From Lachnospiraceae bacterium (GTDB lineage: Bacteria; Bacillota; Clostridia; Lachnospirales; Lachnospiraceae), in contig JAAWRC010000012.1 of assembly GCA_022800815.1 (NCBI GenBank), forward strand, positions 1 to 64,000: a stretch of 64,000 bases of DNA, given 5' to 3'. A program made the translations under genes and the position numbers. Shown here piece after piece: positions 15,961 through 25,056 of the stretch. Within the stretch, counting starts at the first letter, position 1. The number at the start of each line of letters is the position of its first letter. A model generated the notes under the pieces. That model did not search any database. It had not been told where the DNA came from and saw only the letters and a list, made by a program, of their open reading frames with translations.

Positions 15961-16797
15961 ATGAAATCATCATTGGAAAAATCCAGAAGACGCCGCACGG
16001 CGGGGACCTATGTGTTCTTCATCATCGGTTCCATCATAATGATCTTCCCCTTCGTGTGGATGTTTTTGACAAGCTTTAAGAGCGTTGAGGAAAGTATGCT
16101 GATTCCTCCGACGATTCTCCCCCAGGAATGGCAGGGAAAGAATTACAGCGACGCTATGGCGTCCCTGCCGTTCCTGGCCCTCTATAAAAACACGATCCTC
16201 ATGATTGTCTGGAGAGTCGTGTGTGCGGTGGTGTTCTCGTCCATGGCGGGCTATGCCTTCGCAAAGCTGAACTTTAAAGGAAAGGGAGTGTTGTTCTCCC
16301 TGGTATTGATTCAGATGATGCTGCCCAGCCAGATCTTCATCACGCCGCAGTATCAGATGCTTGCCAAGCTGGGTCTCACCAACACGGTGTTCGCCCTGGT
16401 GTTCCCCGGCATCGTCAGTGCCTTCGGAACCTTCTTCCTCAGGCAGGCCTACATGGGCATACCAAACGAGATCGCCGAGGCTGCCTATCTGGACGGCTGT
16501 ACCCAGTGGCAGACCTTCTATAAGGTCATGGCGCCCCTGACCAAGGCGTCCATGGCGGCCCTGGCGGTGTTCACGGCAGTGTTCGCATATGGAGACCTGA
16601 TGTGGCCCCTCATCGTCAACACCGACCTGAACATGATGACCCTGTCCTCCGGCCTTGCGACCCTGAGGGGACAGTTCTCCACCAACTTCCCGGTCATGAT
16701 GGCAGGCTCCCTGCTGGCCATGATCCCCATGGTAGTCCTTTACCTGTTCTTCCAGAAGCAGTTCATCGAGGGCGTGGCCATGACAGGAGGAAAATAA
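15961..16797 (+). CDS. Sugar ABC transporter permease, MalG/RafG type
   Basis: A 278-residue inner-membrane permease with six hydrophobic segments and the EAA motif EIAEAAYLDGCTQWQTFYKV. The first segment (YVFFIIGSIIMIFPFVWMFL) and the FVWMFLTSFK turn are typical of the second permease of carbohydrate ABC importers. It starts 13 nt after its partner behind an AAAGGAGG site, so the two are translated together. Confidence 0.93.
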   Translation: MKSSLEKSRRRRTAGTYVFFIIGSIIMIFPFVWMFLTSFKSVEESMLIPPTILPQEWQGKNYSDAMASLPFLALYKNTILMIVWRVVCAVVFSSMAGYAFAKLNFKGKGVLFSLVLIQMMLPSQIFITPQYQMLAKLGLTNTVFALVFPGIVSAFGTFFLRQAYMGIPNEIAEAAYLDGCTQWQTFYKVMAPLTKASMAALAVFTAVFAYGDLMWPLIVNTDLNMMTLSSGLATLRGQFSTNFPVMMAGSLLAMIPMVVLYLFFQKQFIEGVAMTGGK

Positions 16798-16843
16798 AAA
16801 AAGAAGAAACAGGAATTTTGTACAGAAAGGAAACCAGAGTCTT

Positions 16844-19057
16844 ATGTCGATTACCTTTTATGAACACAGCAAAACATTCAGACTTGACACCAGGGACAGC
16901 TCCTATCTGATGGCGATCAGTAAATACGGGGATTTGCTGCATTTGTATTATGGGGACCGCATTCCCGACGAGGATCTGAGCTATCTGATCGAGCTTCGGG
17001 ACCGGGGCTTTTCGCCGAATCCCCACGAGGCGGGGAACGACAGGACATTTTCGCTGGATTTCCTTCCGCAGGAATTTTCCACCTCAGACAGCGGCGACTA
17101 CCGGGTGGAGAGCATCGGAGTGAGGAATGCCGACGGAAGCCGCATTTTTGCGGGAAAGGCGGCGGGACATACCATCTACAGCGGGAAATACAAGGTTCCC
17201 GGAATGCCTTCGGTGAGAGCGCTGGAGGGGGAGGGGACGGATACCCTGGAGATCCGCCTGAAGGACGCCGCCTCCGGCGTGAGCGTGGTCCTTTACTACG
17301 GTGTGTTTGAAGAGAAGAACGTGATCACGAGGGCGGTGCGGGTGGTGAACGAGGGCGGGGGCCCCATCCGGCTGGAAAAGCTGATGTCCGTCACCCTGGA
17401 TTTTAAGGAGGCGAACTACGACTGGATCACCCTGGACGGACGCCACATGATGGAGCGCCATCCTTCCAGATCGGCCATTCGCAACGGCGTCCAGTCGGTG
17501 GGGAGCACCAGAGGTTCCTCCTCCCACCAGCACAACCCGTTCGTGATCCTGTGCGAGAAGACCGCCGACGAGGACCGGGGACGGTGCTATGGCTGTTCCT
17601 TCGTTTACAGCGGCAATTTCCTGGCCGAGGCGGAGCGGGACCAATACCGGCAGCTGAGGCTCAACATGGGCATCCACCCGACGAACTTTGAGTTCCGGCT
17701 GGAGCCGGGGGAGGACTTTTTCTCGCCGGAGGCGGTGCTTGCCTACTCCGGAAACGGTCTGACGGGCTTGAGCCACATCTACCACAGGCTTTACCGGGAG
17801 AACCTGGGGGCTTCCCCCTACCGGAAGCTCCCGAGGCCCGTGGTGATCAACAGCTGGGAGGCGGCCTACTTCGATTTTGACGAGGAAAAGCTTTTAAACA
17901 TTGCCAGGGAGTCCCTGGACATGGGCGTGGAGCTCTTCGTGCTGGACGACGGGTGGTTCGGGAAGCGGGACGACGACTGTTCGGGCCTTGGCGACTGGAA
18001 GGTGAACCGCCACAAGCTAAAGGGAGGGCTTTCGGGTCTCTCGGAACAAATTCATGAGATGGGACTGAAGTTCGGGCTCTGGGTGGAGCCGGAGATGGTC
18101 TCCGAGGACAGCGACCTGTTCCGGGAGCACCCTGACTGGCATCTGGGCATTAAGGGACGTCCCGCCACCAGGGGACGGTATCAGCTGGTCCTGGATCTTT
18201 CCAGAAAGGATGTCTGCGATTATATCATTGACTCATTAAAACGGATTTTGGATGAAGCCCGCATCGAATATATCAAGTGGGATCTGAACCGGAATATCAC
18301 GGACGTATGGTCCGGGCAGACGGATAAGGAGAGACAGGGCGAGGTGATGCACCGTTACATGCTGGGGCTGTACCGGATCATGGACGAGGTGATCTTAACC
18401 CACCCGGACGTGCTCTTCTGTGGGTGCAGCGGCGGCGGGGGGCGGTTCGACCCGGCCATGCTCTACTATCAGCCGCAGATCTGGTGCAGTGACAACACGG
18501 ATGCCATCAACCGGCTGAAGATCCAGTACGGCACCTCCTTCGTCTATCCCATCAGCAGCCTGGAGGCCCACGTCTCCATCTGCCCCAACCATCAGACGGG
18601 GCGGACCGTGAGCCTTGCCACCAGGGGGATCGTGGCATCCGGCGGGATCCTGGGCTACGAGCTCAACTCCACGGTCCTTGACCGGGAGGAGAAGGAGCTT
18701 TGCCGGAAGCAGGTGGAGGCGTATAAGGAGAATTACGCCCTCATCGCAGACGGAGATTATTACCGGCTGACAAGCCCCTTTGAGAATCATTACGTGACGG
18801 CGTGGCAGCATGTGTCGGCCAATCGGACCCAGGCGCTGGTGAGTCTGGTGCTGACGGACACGGAGGGCAACGACGGACAGCTTTACCTGAAGCTCAAGGG
18901 ATTAAAGAAAGAAGCGTTTTACCGGATCAACGGGGATGAGGAGAGGCGCTATTCCGGTGCGGTCCTGATGAATGCGGGGCTTCCCATTCCCGGCACTCTG
19001 AAACAGTACGAAGGAATCCAGTTTAAGCTGCAGCAGATCATGGAGGGGACCCTATGA
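16844..19057 (+). CDS. aga: Alpha-galactosidase, glycoside hydrolase family 36
   Basis: The 737-residue protein has the GH36 order: N-terminal beta-sandwich, central (beta/alpha)8 barrel beginning around residue 325 (PVVINSWEAAYFDFDEEKL) and a C-terminal sandwich. The expected nucleophile is Asp480 in YIKWDLNRNI and the acid/base is Asp536 in CSGGGGRFDPAM; WCSDNTDAINRLKIQYGTS also fits. It lacks a signal peptide, so it cleaves terminal alpha-galactose from imported melibiose or raffinose in the cytoplasm. It lies in the transporter operon and overlaps the next gene by 4 nt. Confidence 0.94.
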   Translation: MSITFYEHSKTFRLDTRDSSYLMAISKYGDLLHLYYGDRIPDEDLSYLIELRDRGFSPNPHEAGNDRTFSLDFLPQEFSTSDSGDYRVESIGVRNADGSRIFAGKAAGHTIYSGKYKVPGMPSVRALEGEGTDTLEIRLKDAASGVSVVLYYGVFEEKNVITRAVRVVNEGGGPIRLEKLMSVTLDFKEANYDWITLDGRHMMERHPSRSAIRNGVQSVGSTRGSSSHQHNPFVILCEKTADEDRGRCYGCSFVYSGNFLAEAERDQYRQLRLNMGIHPTNFEFRLEPGEDFFSPEAVLAYSGNGLTGLSHIYHRLYRENLGASPYRKLPRPVVINSWEAAYFDFDEEKLLNIARESLDMGVELFVLDDGWFGKRDDDCSGLGDWKVNRHKLKGGLSGLSEQIHEMGLKFGLWVEPEMVSEDSDLFREHPDWHLGIKGRPATRGRYQLVLDLSRKDVCDYIIDSLKRILDEARIEYIKWDLNRNITDVWSGQTDKERQGEVMHRYMLGLYRIMDEVILTHPDVLFCGCSGGGGRFDPAMLYYQPQIWCSDNTDAINRLKIQYGTSFVYPISSLEAHVSICPNHQTGRTVSLATRGIVASGGILGYELNSTVLDREEKELCRKQVEAYKENYALIADGDYYRLTSPFENHYVTAWQHVSANRTQALVSLVLTDTEGNDGQLYLKLKGLKKEAFYRINGDEERRYSGAVLMNAGLPIPGTLKQYEGIQFKLQQIMEGTL

Positions 19058-19509
19058 GAGACATCGTGTTTGAATGGTTTGTGCCGCATGTGCCGAGCAG
19101 AAAGCAAATGCTCGTCAAGGCAGTCATCACCTCGGCGGTGATCGTGTTTTTTGCCGATGCGTTCTTCTTTGCGGCGATCATGCTGATCCCGACCATTGTT
19201 CTGGCAGTCGTCGGATTCTTCTTGTTCCGGAGTTGGAAGATTGAGTATGAATACGAATATGTGAACGGCGACCTGACCATTTCCAAGATCATCCGCAAGG
19301 AAAAGCGCAAGGAGCTCTACCGGGGCTCCAGGGCGGAGATCGAGGAGGTGGAGCGGGGACGCCGCACACAGGCGGGACGCACGGTGCGGGATTTTACTTC
19401 CAACCGGCAGGGCGCCCCGGTACTTACCCTCCTGACCAGAGGCGAGCTTCTCTATGTGGAGCCGAATGCCCAGTTTGAGGAGGAAATGAAACGGTATTAT
19501 CGGTTTTGA
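19054..19509 (+). CDS. Small two-helix membrane protein, DUF6106-like
   Basis: The 151-residue protein overlaps the alpha-galactosidase stop as ATGA. Two adjacent hydrophobic segments span residues about 22-56 (AVITSAVIVFFADAFFF, then LIPTIVLAVVGFFLF). A soluble, charged tail follows with YEYEYVNGDLTISKI. This resembles a clostridial domain of unknown function that I recall as DUF6106; that assignment is from memory. Such genes occur in unrelated contexts, so its place in the sugar operon may be incidental. Confidence 0.6.
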   Translation: MRDIVFEWFVPHVPSRKQMLVKAVITSAVIVFFADAFFFAAIMLIPTIVLAVVGFFLFRSWKIEYEYEYVNGDLTISKIIRKEKRKELYRGSRAEIEEVERGRRTQAGRTVRDFTSNRQGAPVLTLLTRGELLYVEPNAQFEEEMKRYYRF

Positions 19510-19553
19510 GGCAGAAGCATAGGGAACGGATAAAATTATATTAGGAGGAAGTT

Positions 19554-20666
19554 ATGGCTAGTGTTCAGTTAAAAAATGTATGCAAAAAATATCCGAACGG
19601 GTATGAGGCTGTAAAGGATTTTAACCTGGATATCGAGGATAAGGAGTTTATCATTTTTGTCGGACCGTCCGGTTGCGGGAAGTCCACGACTCTCCGGATG
19701 GTGGCGGGCCTTGAGGACATTTCCTCCGGCGAGTTGATCATCGACGGGAAGGTGGTCAACGACGTGGAGCCCAAGGACAGGGATATTGCGATGGTGTTCC
19801 AGAGCTACGCCCTGTATCCCCACATGACGGTTTACGACAACATGGCATTCTCCCTGAAGCTCAAGAAGACGCCCAAGGCGGAGATCGACAAGGCAGTCCG
19901 GGAGGCGGCGAGGATCCTTGATCTGGAGGCGCTTCTCGACAGGAAGCCCAGGGCTCTCTCCGGCGGACAGAGACAGCGTGTGGCCATGGGCCGTGCCATC
20001 GTGCGCAATCCCAAGGTGTTTCTCATGGATGAACCTCTCTCCAACCTGGATGCCAAGCTTAGGGGCCAGATGCGTGTGGAGATCTCCAAGCTGCACCAGC
20101 GCCTGGGAAGCACCATCATCTACGTGACCCACGACCAGACCGAGGCCATGACCCTGGGGACCAGGATCGTCGTCATGAAGGACGGCATCGTGCAGCAGAT
20201 CGACACTCCCGAGAACCTGTACAACCATCCCTGCAACAAGTTCGTGGCGGGCTTCATCGGCTCCCCTCAGATGAACATGATCACGGCGGACGCCGTGGCG
20301 GAAGGGGACGACGTGGTCCTCAAGTTTGCCGGACAGTCCATCACTCTGGATGAGACCAGGGCGAAGGTTTTGAAGGACGGCGGCTATGTGGGAAAACAGG
20401 TGACCATGGGGATCCGCCCCGAGGACATCCATCAGGACGAGGCCGCCCTCAAGAAATTCGAGAAGGCCCAGTTCACGGCGGAGGTCCGGGTGTACGAGAT
20501 GTTAGGCTCCACGGCCCTGGTTTACTTCGACATGGAGGATGCCGGCTGGGTGGCTTCCGTGGATGCCGGACTCAAGGTGTCCGCAGGCGACACGGTGAAG
20601 CTCGCCATGGATGCCAGCAAGATCCACATTTTCGATCATCAGACCGAGAAGACCATCATCAACTAA
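19554..20666 (+). CDS. Carbohydrate ABC importer ATPase, UgpC/MsmK/MalK family
   Basis: A 370-residue ATPase with Walker [10 protein letters not shown] (about 36-44), Q-loop [14 protein letters not shown], signature [15 protein letters not shown], Walker [17 protein letters not shown], switch His in [12 protein letters not shown] and a C-terminal TOBE/regulatory domain (about 240-370). MsmK-type ATPases often energise several sugar importers, and here it closes the alpha-galactoside operon. It starts behind TTAGGAGG at 19541-19548. A terminator follows. Confidence 0.93.
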   Translation: MASVQLKNVCKKYPNGYEAVKDFNLDIEDKEFIIFVGPSGCGKSTTLRMVAGLEDISSGELIIDGKVVNDVEPKDRDIAMVFQSYALYPHMTVYDNMAFSLKLKKTPKAEIDKAVREAARILDLEALLDRKPRALSGGQRQRVAMGRAIVRNPKVFLMDEPLSNLDAKLRGQMRVEISKLHQRLGSTIIYVTHDQTEAMTLGTRIVVMKDGIVQQIDTPENLYNHPCNKFVAGFIGSPQMNMITADAVAEGDDVVLKFAGQSITLDETRAKVLKDGGYVGKQVTMGIRPEDIHQDEAALKKFEKAQFTAEVRVYEMLGSTALVYFDMEDAGWVASVDAGLKVSAGDTVKLAMDASKIHIFDHQTEKTIIN

Positions 20667-20684
20667 AACGATCATCAACTGAAA

Positions 20685-20732
20685 AACCTCCGCTGTTTCG
20701 GTTTGGCCGAAGCCGCGGAGGTTCTTTTTTTT
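20685..20732 (+). terminator. Terminator of the alpha-galactoside operon
   Basis: 9-bp stem AACCTCCGC (20685-20693)/GCGGAGGTT (20715-20723), followed after one C by eight T (20725-20732). Confidence 0.92.
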
Positions 20733-20800
20733 CGGTAAATGTCCATTGCCTGCGGGCGGAAAAAAGGATATACTTTATAAAAGGCAGGTGAAAAAATGGG

Positions 20801-20872
20801 AAGCTTCTGCTGGTGGGCATCAGCTATGACAAAAAGACGAAGAAGTATGTCCGCGTGATAGAGGAGATGTAG
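20801..20872 (+). pseudogene. C-terminal remnant of a PD-(D/E)XK-type AAA protein (DUF1703-like)
   Basis: The frame encodes KLLLVGISYDKKTKKYVRVI then EEM and stop. That tail is typical, as I recall, of the bacteroidal and clostridial AAA-ATPase-like proteins with a C-terminal nuclease-fold domain (PDDEXK_9). Everything upstream is gone; the frame meets a stop at 20789-20791. It marks an earlier gene at the site now holding the DUF262 cassette. Confidence 0.55.
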
Positions 20873-20900
20873 GGGAAGTGAGGGCGTGTTGTGTTTTTCG

Positions 20901-20929
20901 TTGTAAGGGGAGCAAAAATAGATTATAAT
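20901..20929 (+). promoter_or_regulatory. Promoter of the DUF262 cassette
   Basis: TTGTAA (20901-20906), 17-bp spacer, TATAAT (20924-20929), 39 bases upstream of the start codon. The cassette therefore has its own promoter rather than relying on the sugar operon, which ends in a terminator at 20732. Confidence 0.7.
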
Positions 20930-20967
20930 CGTGTTAATGCAGAAATTGTGGATAGGAGGCGGGCTTG

Positions 20968-22101
20968 GTGGGAAAAGTGATAACGGGGGAGAGGTTTGTT
21001 GAGCATGAAGATGAACTGGATGTAAAAAACCAGGAGGAAGGGCAGATCTATCCCATGAACGGAATCAAGATCGATAAGGGATTTTACACGCTTTTTGAAT
21101 TGAACCGCCGCTTTAACGCTTCACCTAAACGAGTGATTTTGGACAGTGATTTTCAGAGGGAGGACGTCTGGTCTCCGGAAGGCAAAGCAGAATTGGTCGA
21201 GAGCGTTTTGATGGGGCTCCCCCTGCCGATTTTTTATTTTAGCCAGGATAAATACGGGAATTTGATCGTGGTGGACGGCCGGCAGCGTTTGACAGCGTTG
21301 TTTTCCTATATGAATGACGATTACAAATTAAAGAATCTCAAAATCCTTCCGGATGTGAATGACCGTAAATTTTCTGAGCTGTCTCCGGTACAGAAGGCGC
21401 GGATTGAAGACTTTCAGATCCAGGCGCACGTGATTATGCCGCCGACGCCGGACCGGATCAAATTTGATATTTTTGACCGGGTAAACCGGGGCGGAATGCG
21501 GTTAAACAAGCAGGAGATGAGGAATGCGTTATACCAAGGGGCCGCTACCAGGCTGTTAAAAACCTTGTCCGAGAGCGATTCGTTTAAAGAGGCCACGGGA
21601 AAAGCTTTTGTGCGGGAAAAAAGGATGAAGGATAAGTACATCCTGACAAGATATATCACGTTTTATCTGTATCGGAACCATGCTTTGAAGGATGAAAAGG
21701 GAGAACCCTACGTGTATAAAGACGATATTGACGAACTGTTGGGACTTGGCATGGATGCGCTGAACCATATGGGAGAAGCAGAACTTCAGAAAATAGAAAA
21801 ACTGGTGTTGGATGGGCTGAAAAAATCATATTTTTATTTAGGAGAAGATGGATTTCGACTGAGCGGCGGAGAACGGCGGTCGCCGATCAATATGAACGTG
21901 TTCGAGACGGTGATGTTTATTATGCAGTTTTTGCCCTTTGAAAAAGAAACTGTCAAAAACCGGATTAGAAATGAAGTGAAAAATTTGTTAGATAAGAAAG
22001 AATTTCGGGAAAACATTGGAAATCATCGGGACAGTGCGGCCCGGTTAAAATGGAGACTGGAACAGGCGGAGAAGGTGGGGAGGCTGTTTGAGGGATGTTG
22101 A
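20968..22101 (+). CDS. DUF262 (GmrS/ParB-like) domain protein, first gene of a candidate defence cassette
   Basis: The start is GTG 20968, 8 nt from AGGAGG; a TTG three bases earlier is the alternative. The 377-residue protein has the DUF262 hallmarks: the substrate-region FQREDVWSPEGKAELVESVL (about 64-83), the catalytic DGRQR loop (about 103-107) and FDIFDRVNRGGMRLNKQEMRN. DUF262 belongs to the ParB/Srx-like fold used by GmrSD, BrxU and SspE-type restriction proteins, where nucleotide hydrolysis governs a nuclease. The HNH half (DUF1524) of GmrSD is absent; the C-terminus is helical and basic. It overlaps the ATPase gene by 7 nt. A/T content is higher than in flanking genes. Confidence 0.85.
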   Translation: MGKVITGERFVEHEDELDVKNQEEGQIYPMNGIKIDKGFYTLFELNRRFNASPKRVILDSDFQREDVWSPEGKAELVESVLMGLPLPIFYFSQDKYGNLIVVDGRQRLTALFSYMNDDYKLKNLKILPDVNDRKFSELSPVQKARIEDFQIQAHVIMPPTPDRIKFDIFDRVNRGGMRLNKQEMRNALYQGAATRLLKTLSESDSFKEATGKAFVREKRMKDKYILTRYITFYLYRNHALKDEKGEPYVYKDDIDELLGLGMDALNHMGEAELQKIEKLVLDGLKKSYFYLGEDGFRLSGGERRSPINMNVFETVMFIMQFLPFEKETVKNRIRNEVKNLLDKKEFRENIGNHRDSAARLKWRLEQAEKVGRLFEGC

Positions 22102-23192
22102 TACAAAAATTAAAGATTGAAAATTTGAAAAGCATCAAGAGCATGGAAATGGAGTGTTCCCGCCTGAATCTTTTGATCGGAACCAACTCGTCGGGGAAAT
22201 CCTCCATACTGCAGGGCCTGTTGTTGATCGCCCAGAACCTGGAGCTTAATTGCGGATTAAATGGGGCGTTATTGTCTCTTGGGAGCTTTGCGGAGAGCCG
22301 TTGTCTTTATGGGGAAAAAAAGACCATCAAGGTATCCCTTTGGAATGAAAACGAAGGAATGTCTTTGCTTTTTGGACAAACGGAAGATGGAAAATTGTCA
22401 GTGGCAAGAGAGACATCTTCAGAAAAAACGGTCGAGCTTTTTTTTGAGGGCCTTAATATCAGGAAACGTAAAATCCAGTATCTGTCAAACGACAGGATAG
22501 GGCCGCAGAACGTATATGCGAAAAATATGACATTGGAGGATGAAATCGGATCAGACGGCCGGTATGCGATCGCCTTCCTGAACCAACATCATGCCGATGT
22601 AGTGGAGCCGGAATTTTGTAAGGGAAACGTGGATTATACATTGCTGGGCCAGGTGAATTGGTGGCTGTCTTATATTGTGGACACGGTGATCAGTACGGAA
22701 GAAATTTTAGGGGCGGATCTGGTAAAGGCTGATTATACGATGTATGACGTGCTTCGGATCAGGCCCACAAACATTGGCTCCGGAATCAGCTATCTGATCA
22801 GCGTCCTGATCGTCTGTCTGTCTTCGCCAAAGGATTCCGTGATCGTGCTGGAGAATCCGGAGATCCATTTACATCCCTCCGCCCAGGCCAAACTCTGTGA
22901 ATTTTTATATTTCGTTTCCGGGAATCAGCGCCAGTTGTTTATCGAGTCTCACAGTGATCATGTTTTTAATGGATTTCGGGCGGGGATCGCAGCAGGGGAG
23001 ATGGAGAAAGAGGCGGTCAACATTCAGTTTATCAGTCTGGACGAAGAGCGTGTATCCCAGGCGATGAAAGTTCGGATCGGGAGAATGGGACGGGTGGAAA
23101 ACCAGAAAAAAAATCTGTTCGATCAGTTTGATCTTGATCTAAACAAAATGATCGGACTGCCCGGGAGGAAGAATGGAACTGTTTTTAAATGA
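22095..23192 (+). CDS. AAA/ABC-type ATPase with DUF3696-like C-terminus
   Basis: The 365-residue protein is an SMC/RecF-like ATPase: N-terminal strand LKIENLKSIKSME, Walker A GTNSSGKSS (29-37), signature-like NIGSGISYLISVLI, Walker B VIVLENPEIHLHPSAQ with the catalytic Glu, and the switch region IESHSDHVFNGFR. The tail (FISLDEERVSQAMKVRIGRM, then the FDQFDLDLNKMIG end) fits the DUF3696 (COG4938) group. Such ATPases often act as sensors in anti-phage systems, as in Septu, PARIS or retron-linked ATPases. It is translationally coupled to both neighbours (7-nt and 20-nt overlaps). Confidence 0.85.
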   Translation: MLIQKLKIENLKSIKSMEMECSRLNLLIGTNSSGKSSILQGLLLIAQNLELNCGLNGALLSLGSFAESRCLYGEKKTIKVSLWNENEGMSLLFGQTEDGKLSVARETSSEKTVELFFEGLNIRKRKIQYLSNDRIGPQNVYAKNMTLEDEIGSDGRYAIAFLNQHHADVVEPEFCKGNVDYTLLGQVNWWLSYIVDTVISTEEILGADLVKADYTMYDVLRIRPTNIGSGISYLISVLIVCLSSPKDSVIVLENPEIHLHPSAQAKLCEFLYFVSGNQRQLFIESHSDHVFNGFRAGIAAGEMEKEAVNIQFISLDEERVSQAMKVRIGRMGRVENQKKNLFDQFDLDLNKMIGLPGRKNGTVFK

Positions 23193-24036
23193 ATTTTCGT
23201 TAGACGGGCAATTTCAGAGTGTAGATGAGTTTGCCGACTATGTACGTGAGGTATTGGCCCCGCTTTTTGATATCATAATTGAAAATGAGACTCCATTTTT
23301 TAAAAAGTCCGATATTTACGGGGCAGCGGTGACGGCGGAACTGTCGCTGCATGATCTCATGCTGATGGCAAACGAGCCGGCGGTTTCTGTACTGAAAAGC
23401 TATCTGGTAAACCTTGGATACTGCGAGCCATACTGGGATGTTGACATGGCGACAAAGCCCGAAGTGAATTATGGATATCCATTTAAAAAAGAGGAACCAA
23501 ATTGTTTTACGGAGGCGATCGAGAGACGTGGAAGACTGGTCTCTTTCCCGCACCGGGATTATCAGGAGACAACATTTATCTGCTCCCGAAATAAAGAACG
23601 CAGGGATATCTGCAATATATGTGAGACGGAACAGTTGCTAACAGCATATTTGCGTGAGGATAAGGGGAAGATCAGATACATATTGGAACGGTATCCTTAT
23701 AGCAGGCCGGTGATCTGTATAGAAGCAGATGGGCGCTGCTACGCAGATGAGGCATTATGCGGAAACGAGCTGACGGAAGCGGATCTGATAAATATTGTGG
23801 AAGCGATTCCAAGACTGATCGACGACCTGGAAAACGGAAGGAAGAGCGGTCTTTGGGACAAGCTTCGGGATGATGTGTTTGAACTGCGGATACATGTGAG
23901 CGGTGGACGGATCTTCCGATTATTTTTTGTACAAAAAAACGGGTTGTGTTTCTTGAATGGATTTATCAAGAAGACGCAAAAGACGCCTCCCGATGAGATA
24001 CGGAAAGCCCTGGAACTTAAAAAACGAATCATGTAA
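23173..24036 (+). CDS. Two-part protein with C-terminal RelE/HigB (Gp49-like) domain; probable effector
   Basis: A 287-residue protein whose ATG lies inside the end of the ATPase gene behind GGGAGGAAG. The N-terminal about 215 residues (opening LFLNEFSLDGQF) are of no family I can name with confidence; they contain C137, C147 and C150 (RRDICNICETE), a possible metal site. The last about 60 residues (LRDDVFELRIHVSGGRIFRL, then LNGFIKKTQKTPPDEI) match phage Gp49/HigB-type RelE-superfamily toxins, which usually cleave ribosome-bound mRNA. No separate antitoxin gene follows; a terminator does. RNase activity is inferred, not shown. Confidence 0.75.
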   Translation: MELFLNEFSLDGQFQSVDEFADYVREVLAPLFDIIIENETPFFKKSDIYGAAVTAELSLHDLMLMANEPAVSVLKSYLVNLGYCEPYWDVDMATKPEVNYGYPFKKEEPNCFTEAIERRGRLVSFPHRDYQETTFICSRNKERRDICNICETEQLLTAYLREDKGKIRYILERYPYSRPVICIEADGRCYADEALCGNELTEADLINIVEAIPRLIDDLENGRKSGLWDKLRDDVFELRIHVSGGRIFRLFFVQKNGLCFLNGFIKKTQKTPPDEIRKALELKKRIM

Positions 24037-24067
24037 GGGATTTTACATCGCCAAGAATCATGAAAAA

Positions 24068-24128
24068 CGCCCTCCTTTGTTATGGATCGGATTTCTCAAA
24101 CGGGATCCGGAGGAGGGCGCTTTTCTTT
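24068..24128. terminator. Terminator between the DUF262 cassette and sdaAA
   Basis: Stem CGCCCTCCT (24068-24076)/AGGAGGGCG (24111-24119), followed rightward by CTTTTCTTTTTG. On the other strand the five A before the left arm supply a short T tract, so it may serve both converging transcripts. Confidence 0.85.
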
Positions 24129-24158
24129 TTGTTTTTCCATTTCTATGGGGGCGGTCGG

Positions 24159-25046
24159 CTACGTCTCCCCAAACACCTGCTTTTTAAGCCGGATCCCCGT
24201 CGGCGTGGCGGCAAGCCCGGCCTGGGAGGTCTCTTTCAGTGCGCAGGGGAGCATGTCGCCCACCTGGCGCATGGCCATCACGCACTCGTCCACCGGGATC
24301 TTGCTCTCGACACCTGCCAGCGCCAGGTCGGCGGAGGTGAAGGCGATGGCGATCCCCGACACGTTCCGCTTGATACAGGGGATCTCCACCAGCCCGGCCA
24401 CCGGGTCGCAGACCAGACCCAGCTGATTTTTGATGGCGATGGCGCAGGCCTCGCCGGCCTGGGTGGGAGTTCCGCCGGCCAGCTCCACCAGGGCGGCGGC
24501 GGCCATGGCGGAGGCGGAGCCGCATTCTGCCTGGCAGCCGCCCTGGGCACCGGCGATGGATGCCTGCCCGGCGATCACCATGCCGATGGCTCCCGCCGTG
24601 AAGAGGGCCATGACGGCGGCGTGCTCGTCACAGCGGCCCTCCTCCAGCATGGAGACGACGGTGCCCGGCAGGATGCCGCAGGAGCCGGCCGTGGGCGAGG
24701 CCACGATCTTTCCCATGGCGGCGTTGTATTCCGACACGGCCACGGCCCTGGCTATGGCGTGGTTTAAAAATTTTCCCGTGATGCCGCCGGTTTCGGCGTA
24801 AGCCCCCACCTTTGCGGCGTCGCCCCCGGTCAGGCCGGAGGTGGAGCGAAGCTCCGGATTTTTACCTTCCCGCACGGCCTCCTGCATGACGTGGAGACTT
24901 TTTTTCATTCGCTCGTACAATTCATCCGCCGGTATTTCCATCTGTTCGGCCTGATCGGACAATACCAGGGCAGAGATGGTCATTTGTTTTTCTTCCGCGG
25001 CTCTGCAGATGGCCGCAATGGAATCATAGTCCAGCATGACAGACAT
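24159..25046 (-). CDS. sdaAA: L-serine dehydratase, iron-sulfur, alpha subunit
   Basis: The 295-residue protein matches SdaAA: RSTSGLTGGDAAKV, the ASPTAGSCGILPG motif, EGRCDEHAAVMALF, GCQAECGSASAMAAAAL and CDPVAGLVEIPCIKRNV, with the conserved Cys residues that bind an oxygen-sensitive [4Fe-4S] cluster. Together with SdaAB it deaminates L-serine to pyruvate and ammonia. The start at 25046 is a best guess; ATG at 25037 is the alternative. It is the third gene of an operon with a serine-type transporter. Confidence 0.95.
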   Translation of the reverse strand: MSVMLDYDSIAAICRAAEEKQMTISALVLSDQAEQMEIPADELYERMKKSLHVMQEAVREGKNPELRSTSGLTGGDAAKVGAYAETGGITGKFLNHAIARAVAVSEYNAAMGKIVASPTAGSCGILPGTVVSMLEEGRCDEHAAVMALFTAGAIGMVIAGQASIAGAQGGCQAECGSASAMAAAALVELAGGTPTQAGEACAIAIKNQLGLVCDPVAGLVEIPCIKRNVSGIAIAFTSADLALAGVESKIPVDECVMAMRQVGDMLPCALKETSQAGLAATPTGIRLKKQVFGET

Positions 25047-25056
25047 TTCCCCTTTC

